Assembly: GCA_026419785.1 (NCBI GenBank)
Contig: JAODTK010000921.1
Span: 123,428 to 187,427, forward strand
DNA: 64,000 nt
Direction: 5' to 3'
Origin: Sclerodactyla briareus
Lineage: Eukaryota > Echinodermata > Holothuroidea > Dendrochirotida > Sclerodactylidae
The position numbers were made by a program, and so were the translations under genes. A model generated the notes under the pieces. It was not told the DNA's origin. It saw only the letters and a list, made by a program, of their open reading frames with translations, and ran no database searches. Positions 56,276 to 64,000 of this stretch are shown here, piece by piece; positions within the stretch are counted from its first letter, which is position 1; every line of letters starts with the position of its first letter.

Positions 56276-57481
56276 GGATACACCGAGCAATCTACTGAAT
56301 GCTAATACTAGCAAGGCCTTTGATACAATCCAAGGAGGAACTTTACTAAATTACTTAAAACAGTTCCTCGAGAACGACGAATCTCATTTCAACTACTAAT
56401 GGACTACGATTTTTAAATACAGAGTCAGATACTCAGAGTAGAAGGCAACAGGAATTCGTGTCAACACAACATTGGGTCCCTCGGGGTGACTGTTCGAGTG
56501 TATTACTTTTTATAATTTACCTGGCAACTCTTTGGAATCGGATGAAAATAGCATTGATGCAGTTATCCTGCCATCTCAGTTAGTTGGTCATGACTATAGT
56601 GCAAATAGTACCACCAACAACTTCGGTTCTTCGTGACCAACAATAACGCTGTTATTCTCTGGGAATCAACTGGTGAACATATACTGCAAGATATCGAAGA
56701 ACGAGTGACTGAGAAACTGACGAGAAATCTGAAAATAAACCCGGAAACCGAGAATTTTCAATCACAAGAAATTGCAATGGAAGTTGGAAGAAAATGTAAA
56801 TATGTAGGAAGTTTGCTGGGAACCGAAGACTACATTAACAGAAGAATTGATTAGGTATAACCAACAATGCTGCCCAACAATCTCAGGGCAGACGAGTAGG
56901 GAGGCACATCAAGCTCCGGATTTTTCGATGCCTTGTGATACAGAATATTTTTTCCTGTATAATTGTGATGAACTGTGGGGTACAACGAATAATCTTGATC
57001 ACAAATTGACACTTTCCAAAGAAGACTACTCCGCAATGTTCTCAACATCAGATGGACCAATAATAATTGGATCCAAACGACGAACTCTATGATGTGAACA
57101 ACCAGATCCCTTTGGCCATCCGTAGTAGCACATAGGTGATTGAGATTTTTCTGTCACATTGCAAGACTCCCAAGAGGAAGCTCCAGCGAAGATCTCCCTA
57201 AGAAAACGTGAGACCTACTGCTAAACCAGTTGGGAGACCCATGCTCCTTGCTCTGAAGAATCAAATCGCAATTCTGAGACATCAACATTAACAAGTTTTC
57301 GAGGAAGCATTAAACCTTGCACAAGATAGTGATACGTGGGGGAGATTGATCACTATGAGCATGTCGGATAGACGAGACTCAACCTACTACTACTACTATA
57401 CTACTACTACTACTACTACACTACTACTACTACTACTACACTACTACTACTACTCCTACTACTACTACTACTACTACTACA
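56276..57481 (+). mobile_element. RTE-like non-LTR retrotransposon, copy R2 (5'-truncated)
   Basis: NANTSKAFDTIQGGTLLNYL at 56,298 onward holds the first catalytic region. Then come a VPQGD-like stretch near 56,475-56,495, YLANSLESDENSID, a frame-shifted QQ.ADD region near 56,635, WEST...EERVTEKLTRNL and KCKYVGSLLGTED. The C-terminal domain follows (TFRRLLRNVL-like, NDELYDV, then FEEALNLAQDSDTWGRLI). It ends GGATAGACGAGACTCAACC followed by (CTA)n at 57,384-57,481. The 5' truncation and the microsatellite tail fit target-primed insertion of an RTE-type element. Confidence 0.78.
57384..57481. repeat. (CTA)n microsatellite tail of RTE copy R2
   Basis: A trinucleotide array with a few single-base interruptions, starting directly after the retrotransposon's last shared base. 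Confidence 0.95.
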
Positions 57482-57530
57482 GTGCCCAGTCAGAGTAGGC
57501 CGAGTTTACAAGTATGATGGTGGGCATTGG

Positions 57531-57533
57531 GGT

Positions 57534-57568
<35 letters not shown>
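57531..57568. repeat. poly-G run (~37 bases)
   Basis: A nearly uninterrupted G run 50 bases beyond the (CTA)n tail. Together with poly-C at 47.8 and 48.35 kb it shows how frequent such tracts are here. Confidence 0.95.
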
Positions 57569-57569
<1 letters not shown>

Positions 57570-60500
57570 GTGAGCTATCATATTAAGCTTGAGCAGGATT
57601 ATAGAACTGCGTATTGCGTGCCCTGTTGTGTCCCATTAGAGACCACAAACTCAGAGTGGGGAGGCGCCCGGCCCTATTGTGTGTAACTTTTCCGAACACA
57701 TTGAGTTTGTTTACTATCTATCTGCGAACTTCTATACCATATGCCCCGACGCGTACCTTTGTTACTTCATAGTAATGATAGTACGACATAGTGCAAGATT
57801 CTAGAACTTTTTCAGTGAGTGGTAAACCCTGCAGCCAATCCATTACCGAGGCACAGAAACACATAATTCTTTCGAAAATAACGAACGATGCTCAGACAAA
57901 CCCCTCCTAGGCGTAGATTATAACATCACGAAGCGAGCTAGAGCTAATTAATGTTTATCCAAGGAGGCTGTTCAAACAGAGCATATTACTGATATTCTGA
58001 CAACATGTGAATCATGTCGAGCGAATCACATGTACTATAACACTACTGTGAGTGTTGGCGCTGTCGAGACATAGCAACACGCTCCACACGGACTTCTGCT
58101 CTGCATAGGAGCTCCATGTATCAGCATGGTCCGGGCTTGGGGCAGAAGGCGATTCCCCCCCCCCCTCCCCCTTCTCTTCGTCTGGAAAATTTATGGGAGG
58201 GGGCAAATCGGGAAATCGAAGACTGAAAACGAGAAATGGGGAGGGGAAAAGGGGAAACGATAAAGTAGTGGAAAAAAGGCCTGTAAAGTTGGAAATGAAT
58301 AAAGGAAACTATATGGACCCAAAATGGCATTGTTGGTAATGGGTAGGTGTGGGTAACGGGTGAACCTTTTACGACCGCCTTTGTAAAGTTAGTGATCTGC
58401 CCCCCCCCACCCTCTGCACTTCCGTCGGAAGAGGGAATTCCGGGAGTGATAAATCGTCTTGCCCCCTGGCTACGCGCCTAGTGGTGGGACCTAGGTTCGT
58501 TAGCTCAGGCTTAGCCTAATGCATGGGAATTGCCTATCGTTTTGGGGTCGGATCAAAGGTCTAGGTCAAGAGCGGTCGAAGTCTAACTTGTTGACACGAT
58601 AAGGTCCAGAATGCCTGGGTCGATCAGGTTGAGGATTTGGTAGGCAACTTTCTTATGGGCTTAACAGAATCCTATTGTTTTTGGTGTAGACCGTGGGGTC
58701 ATTTGGGAGATAATACCTGAATAGTTTTTGAATAAATGTATTTGGGCTAATTTAAGCTTGTTAACAATGGAGAGATAACACGGCCCCACCTTGCTGGATG
58801 GAGCTCAACTTGTATGTGGGCTTTCCTAATAATTCATGACCTATCGAAAATGGGGATAGATGTGGAAAATTGTATATTTTGGCTAATTTTAGTTTGTTAT
58901 TTCGACCTCACCTTAATGAATGCACTCATACTTGGTATGTACTTGGTATTACTATATATGGAGTACTACATTATCTCTATTGTCAATCTTGTAAGCATGT
59001 GAAGTTGAACAATGCTAAGGCTTGATCGAGTCTACCATTCAAGATCACGAAGCCCTCTGGCTTTTTCTGGTTAATATACCAGCCTGGTCGAGGGCTGGGT
59101 AGCAAGAGGGGTTTCCGAGCCAGCAAAGAGGGAATGAGTTGAAAGGTAATATTTGGGTATTCCGAGTGCAACGGCTGAATATATGAAGGAATTCATGAGC
59201 CACAAATTACTCCCATCACTCATAGCGGGAAACACTGCATGCATGCCTTGAATACAACAGTAGTAGTAGCATCCAACCATCCGCTCCCATTCATCCAGCC
59301 TCCTCCGTACAAGCGACCATACCCTTGCCCCTCCCTGAGGTACGCTCGCTCCATGTGCATGCCAAACATCAAGCTACGACGTGGCTGTCTTGTCGGGTAT
59401 CATGCATATTGAACACGGTAGACGGGACGGCATTCATTGTATACGCACCACATGCTTAAGGAAACGCGGTTGGCAGTCATTAATCAGTCAGGTAACTCGA
59501 CCATCAATGTTTGTCGCTGTAGCCGTGGATGCCAACCGTCATATCCAATGGCCTATAGTTTAGTCCAATTTATCAGTTTTGGCTTCCGTTTTTATTAGTG
59601 TGAAGAATGGCTTGGCCGCCAAAAATAATTCTGTCACGGAGAGGAGTCCATGTCCACAATGGGTTTGTACCATCTACCATCACATTGCCACTTGCTATAG
59701 TCTCATACGTTGACGTGCAGGAGCCACACCTGTACATACTCCAAGAGCAACTGCAACTTTTTATCCATAGTTGCTCCATTCCCCAGTCCTTAATTCTTAG
59801 GACACAGCGAGAATGAACAGGTGTTATTGAGGCGATCAGGATACGGACCTCGACCTTCCCTGGGGTCAAACCGAACGCTCTCTTCACATTAGTTACCACT
59901 CGATGTGACACATTTTATGTCCTCCAGACTTGAATCCATCTTTTACCCACCTTGAATAAGACCATGAGACATGGGGCACGAACCCTCACCTGCCTGCCCC
60001 TCCGAATAATTCCAAACTAACATATCTGAGAAAACAATGCATGCTATACAAAATCAACTGATACTCTGCACCCACTCTCCTCCGATCGATTTAACCTCCT
60101 TGGATTGAAAATTTTGGCTAAACGCCACTGTCAAGACTCAGTTTAGCAGAATGGTTACCTAACCTATTTAAAAAAGAGGGTGCACCCCAAGCCAGGCCTT
60201 TGGCCGAGAATTCGATTTATCAATTATTAAAACTATATTATTTTTCCACCCTTAACCGTCACCACTCTGCTTCTCATTAGGATACCATATGTACTCTATA
60301 TTAATAAACAATCCCCTCAACAGAAACCTTTTTCACAGAAAAATACACGAAGTAGGCTCTGAATGGTAATTCTGTTGAAGACAGAACCATCATATATGAT
60401 CACACCAACTTCCAAGACGAAGCCTGTATGCTCGATTTCAGCCAGCCCCAGGCTCGCGGTGCTGTCAAAATGGAAGGCAATAAAAATTGTCAAATTGTCC

Positions 60501-61175
60501 AGTTGTCCATAAACTCCGCTCACCCACCAAGCAAGCATAAATACAGTCAACGACTCAGACTGTCCAATCGCTCCCTGTTCACTGTCCAGCACTACACGGT
60601 CATGTCTGACCAGCATGTGCGGGGACCATTGCTACGTGTGGCCGAAGGTCTGTACGGTTTACATCAGTTGAACACCTATTGTCTATATAAGAAATGGCTC
60701 GAAGAGGGAAGTCTCGCTACCACCACTAACGCATGCGTTAGTGAGGGGAAACTGGCTAAAATCGACCATACCTTCTGGCCGCATATTTTCTAATTAGGCC
60801 TGGTTGTTTTTTCTATTCATTTTATTTTATTTTATTATAACAAAATCGTTAGTATAGACCGAAGCCTCAGTTTTGCCTTCCTTATAGTGATCTAGGCAAG
60901 ATTAAATTTCATGTAAAATGCCCCTTCCCTGGGACAAAGCTCCTGACCAAAGCCTCCTACTATTTACTATGGTAAACTGTTCCTTGTCTGTTTTTGGAAG
61001 TGTATATATAATATTGCGCAGTCCCCAAGGGGAAGTTTTTCAGTACAGCGTGTATGCCTATGCGATACCCGATTCCAGTTAGTGATGATAACACAACCCA
61101 GCGATAGCGGCAAACATTACACACACACACAAGCACACCACAAACACACACGCACAAACATTGATTTTTCATCGT
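57570..61175. other. no gene identified; G/C-rich repeat ends and degenerate repeats
   Basis: A C-rich tract (58,156-58,171) and GCCCCCTGGCTACGCGCC at about 58,461-58,478 look like the two ends of a 330-base MITE-like element. Degenerate GTCATTTGGGAG / GGGCTAATTTAAGC-type units lie at 58,690-58,950. An ORF at 60,428-60,793 (121 codons) is open but unrecognised. An (AC)n run lies at 61,117-61,160. Confidence 0.35.
60428..60793 (+). CDS. unidentified ORF
   Basis: A 121-codon plus-strand frame, long for this window, with a fairly natural composition (for example LLRVAEGLYGLHQLNTYCLY and KWLEEGSLATTTN). I see no motif, splice site or neighbour to identify it. An overlapping minus-strand frame of similar length exists, so chance is likely. 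Confidence 0.18.
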   Translation: MLDFSQPQARGAVKMEGNKNCQIVQLSINSAHPPSKHKYSQRLRLSNRSLFTVQHYTVMSDQHVRGPLLRVAEGLYGLHQLNTYCLYKKWLEEGSLATTTNACVSEGKLAKIDHTFWPHIF

Positions 61176-61178
61176 TTA

Positions 61179-62620
61179 TCAGGCGTGTACATGTTGACGA
61201 ATCGTTTTCCAGTTGAGCTTTTTGACATGCTTTGACTTATGAGTGTCCTCAATGTTGGGAGTTGTAACTGAGAGCGCACAGCGCCAACAGGTAGGTCCGT
61301 TCCACATGCAACTTGTTTCTGGACTCGTCTTAACTTGGACGAGAGCTAAAAATCCTGCCTCACAGAGGTACGTAGACTGAGCAACAGGCCAAGGACCCGG
61401 AGAGCGCTTTCCGCAAGAAGAGGGTCCGTTCCAGGGGACCCTGACCCAGAAATCCTCCAGTTCTGTGGTAAAACAAAGGTATTTGGAGGCACAATCCTTC
61501 TTCAATTCAAGGAATTCCTTCTGCATCGGTTCAGGCACGTCAGCAACTTCTCGTTGGATGGAATGGGTCCCTGATGAGGCGGTTCTCGATCGTCTCCATG
61601 TCGATCCATGGAAAGTACCTCTTGAATTCCTACGCTTAGTACTTCAAGTGCTTGGAGTGAGATGTCCTCGTGACTACATCCAGGAAGAACACCCATGTCA
61701 TCCACACACTACACTCGAAGCAGCGAATGGAGCGAGGTTCCCATTTCCCACCCTTCCCCTCCATAATTGCATTTTTGCCACAAATGCTCTTGCTTTGTCC
61801 GACTGAATAAGAACTTTGCGCTTTTGCCATGCGTTTCCTGTTTTAAGCTCGTTCACTCACTCACCAAACCTGTCGACAGGTAAGACTGGTCGCACTCGGA
61901 ATAGCTGTCCTTCAAACGCTTGCAGAGCACAACCTTCTCTGGGCCTGAAAGAAGGACACCACGTCCTCGTCGCTCAACTCTAGGACTCGGGTCGCAACAT
62001 GTTGCCCTTCGACAGCCACCTCACCTGATAGAAACAACAACGAATCATGATAACAATCCACCGCCTCACAGAGCACGAAACAGTGTTAAGAGCTGGACAC
62101 CTATGACGGTTCCGCCTTCGGATGACAGTTTTCGATATGATTATTATCGTGAGAGTTCTCGTTGCAAGCGCCTCTCTATGGATCAGGCATGTGTTGTTTA
62201 CCGCCGGATTCTTCGCTGACGAGTTCACGAATCCTGCCGTGATCCTAGCAAGACTGGGGCACCATCCTTACACCCTCCAACCAGACATTCCCAGTTTAAA
62301 TTGGTGCTAGCTTCGACAGAACTTCATTCACCAGTTCCATCACATCTTGAGCTTTGGTCGTTGTCTGGAGAGGTTTGCAGATAAGGAAATCTTCCACTCC
62401 ACTTCGGGTGAGAAAAGAACAATACAAGCAGTGAGAAAGATTTGCTATGTCTGTTGATTCGTCACGTTGAATGGAGAAGAACTGCGATTCTCGAACTTAA
62501 GTCTGAACGACTTTACTTTGATGCTGTCAGCCATATCATCAAGCATGACCTGTGGTGTTGTTGGACAGGGGATATCGACTGATCTACTTGCAATTTCAGC
62601 TATCTACTACTTGTTACACA
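61179..62620 (-). pseudogene. ZBED5/FAM200-like hAT transposase (frame-broken)
   Basis: Minus-strand blocks in order are: IPCPTTPQVMLDDMADSIK (about 62,530-62,590); RDESTDIANLSHC (DEST catalytic region, 62,431-62,463); EDFLICKPLQTTTKAQDV (about 62,350-62,405); a CKDGAP-like stretch (about 62,255); CLIHREALATRTL (62,164-62,189); VRWLSKGNM (61,998-62,027); a KARAFVAKMQLWRGRV stretch near 61,780; EFKRYFPWIDMETIENRLI, then DPFHP; and STYLCEAGFLALVQVKT (61,346-61,376) with RCALSVTTPNIE at the end. This is the order of hAT transposases domesticated or related to ZBED5/FAM200/SCAND3. At least six frame changes occur. The BED zinc finger and terminal repeats were not found. It could be an autonomous copy in an error-rich assembly or a dead one. 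Confidence 0.82.
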
Positions 62621-62624
62621 GAAG

Positions 62625-63820
62625 ATCGGAATATCGTTGCTGTGTCGGTGTGCTGTGATCGGCACAAGCGAAGAGGAGGTGTGTTGTACGTCTGTGGGCA
62701 CCATCAAAAAAAAATTCAAACGGAGGGTGTAATTTATGCAAACATTAGGGAAAGTGCCATCCACCGCCTCTTACAACACCCCCCCCCCATGGATTTTCAA
62801 ACAGGAAAATAGCCCCATCTGAAAAGCAGTGGCACCCGGTGGCGCAGGATTTACCCCGACGGGGGGTGCGAGTTCCCCGACGGGGGGGGGGGGCAAGTTC
62901 CCCGACGAGGCTCACCCTACCCCCTAAGTCAAAAACCGCATTGTGGAGTTTTCACTTTTGAACATTTTTCTTGAAGAAGAAAAAACGACAAAAAGAAATA
63001 CACATTGTGGAGCAGCAATGTTACTTTCAATAGCTTCCACTCATATCAGACGCCCTTATTAGCAGATAGGGTCCCCGGTATCCCAATAACTCACAGGAAA
63101 TACCTGGCACTGCGTCGTGAAAGCCACAACCACTCTACACCGAGGCAAAACAGTCACGGATAGACGGCAGAACGAGCATCTCCCAAACGAATGTAGCCTC
63201 AATCTCTTGAGGGACATTCGAAGATATCCATGAGGTTGTGTATCCTATCTATATAGTCCACGATTGTATAGTCTGTAGGAAGATGATTACGCTAATCTTA
63301 AACTCGAGCGAGGAACTGGCATTACTATAGACAGATATGAGGCGCGCGAAGCGCGCCGAAAATTTTCAGCGGCAATTTAGGAATTTTCACTATGAAGAAT
63401 TTTGGAAATATTATTACTGTCAGGGCAAAGAACCCTCGTCGGGGTGTGTACATTTTAAAGTACCCACTCGCGGCTCCCGACGGAGATGGGAAAAATTCCC
63501 CGACCGGGGTGCCCGGCTTCCCCGACGGAGGGGAGGGGCATGGCCCTCTGCCCTCCCCGCTGGCGCCACCCTGTTTGAAAAGGCCTTGATCTTTTTCTCC
63601 AACGGATGGCTACAATTTCCCCCCTGAGATATCGAAATTTCCCTCCAGGGGAAAATTCTTCCCGGTGGAACCACTGCTCTATATGAAGTCGTGCTCCAGG
63701 CTACCAGGCCAAACAGTGGTAGACTTTTCGGGGAGGACGTTCGTGACCCTCACCGACAGAATTGTGACAGGGGTATTAAAGTATTCCTAAGACTTGTACA
63801 GGCGCGCCAGTAACGAATGA
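62625..63820. other. no gene; GC-rich transposon-like segment with CCCGACGGGG repeats
   Basis: TTCCCCGACGGGG-type words recur at about 62,850-62,910 and 63,475-63,535. GTGGCGCAGG at 62,840 and GGCGCCACCC at 63,553 may be related element ends. A perfect hairpin GGCGCGC-GAA-GCGCGCC lies at 63,341-63,357. I see no exon. Confidence 0.4.
63341..63357. repeat. perfect 7-bp GC hairpin followed by GAAAATTTT
   Basis: GGCGCGC, loop GAA, GCGCGCC, then GAAAATTTTC. A related CGCGCGCGAAAATTTAA occurs inverted near 49,076-49,092, suggesting a shared transposon end. Confidence 0.6.
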
Positions 63821-63825
63821 TCGTC

Positions 63826-64000
63826 TTGAGGAGAGGGGGGGGGGGGATGAGGGTCGGAAACCAGAGGGAGTGCGCCCTCTAATTGGCCTACCTCCATATT
63901 GGCCAAATAAGTACCCAATTTATGGGCCCCGAGAAACATTGCTGCTGCAATATTTGCTAAGGCAACAGCTACAAAACCTCTACTGAACTGCCAAAAAAAA
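63826..64000 (-). mobile_element. MITE-like element, copy M4 (cut by window end)
   Basis: A G run at 63,834-63,846, then GAGTGCGCCCTC, then CCTCCATATTGG at 63,891-63,902, then ATTTATGGGCCCCGAGAAAC and ATTGCTGCTGCAATATTTGC. This is the same order as copy M3 and the inverse of M2. It continues past the part kept in M2 (AACAGCTACAAAACC), and M3 also has that part (AATGCTGAAGAAAACG), so M2 is an internally shortened version. Confidence 0.65.

Overview
This window is nuclear DNA of an animal, most likely a marine invertebrate. An echinoderm-like deuterostome is my best guess, from the repeat types and not from any species-specific gene. The evidence is small exons with GT/AG splice signals, large introns, AATAAA signals, non-LTR retrotransposons of several clades, tRNA-derived SINEs, MITE-like elements and abundant microsatellites. 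There is no operon, rRNA, intact tRNA or CRISPR array. No long reading frame survives. Wherever a gene is recognisable, its frame breaks every 50-150 bases, and many breaks fit single-base losses in homopolymers. That looks like an indel-rich long-read consensus, and all coding calls should be read with this in mind.

Three host genes can be defended. (1) A GILT (gamma-interferon-inducible lysosomal thiol reductase) gene lies on the minus strand. Three exons are seen at 12,683-12,867, 11,227-11,399 and about 10,252-10,456, carrying the CPGC active site and the GILT signature cysteines. (2) MRPL55 (mitochondrial large-subunit ribosomal protein mL55) lies on the plus strand, with exons at 24,548-24,760 and 28,198-28,366. 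Its 3.4-kb intron holds a hairpin, a tetranucleotide microsatellite and a satellite whose higher-order unit is built of three ~145-bp monomers. (3) A long, unnamed coiled-coil protein gene or pseudogene lies on the minus strand. It runs from an exon at 40,767-40,943, through a ~4.2-kb coding block at 35,520-39,720, to a terminal exon at 33,874-33,994 and an AATAAA at 33,650. Its most striking part is 17 tandem copies of a 63-bp (21-residue, three-heptad) repeat.

The rest is mostly mobile DNA. A Tx1/L1-like LINE (endonuclease, reverse transcriptase, C-terminal zinc knuckle) fills 16.4-20.2 kb. CR1/L2/Jockey-type reverse-transcriptase remnants lie at 14.4-15.8 kb and 22.5 kb. Three copies of an RTE-like element lie at 50.8-57.5 kb, two of which end in the same sequence plus a (TAC)n tail. 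A ZBED5-like hAT transposase lies on the minus strand at 61.2-62.6 kb. A MITE-like family recurs at 10.0, 34.4, 53.7 and 63.9 kb, and SINE copies lie at 4.3, 22.4 and 55.7 kb. A short LTR followed by a tRNA-Leu-type primer site may be present at 30.2 kb.

The tandem arrays and homopolymers are prominent: a ~49-bp minisatellite (8.4-8.9 kb), a 356-bp tandem duplication (53.8-54.5 kb), a ~170-bp C-rich tract (47.8-48.0 kb) and several shorter poly-C/poly-G runs. I found no operon-like or defence-type system. The best candidates for something undescribed are the coiled-coil repeat gene and the satellite inside the MRPL55 intron.
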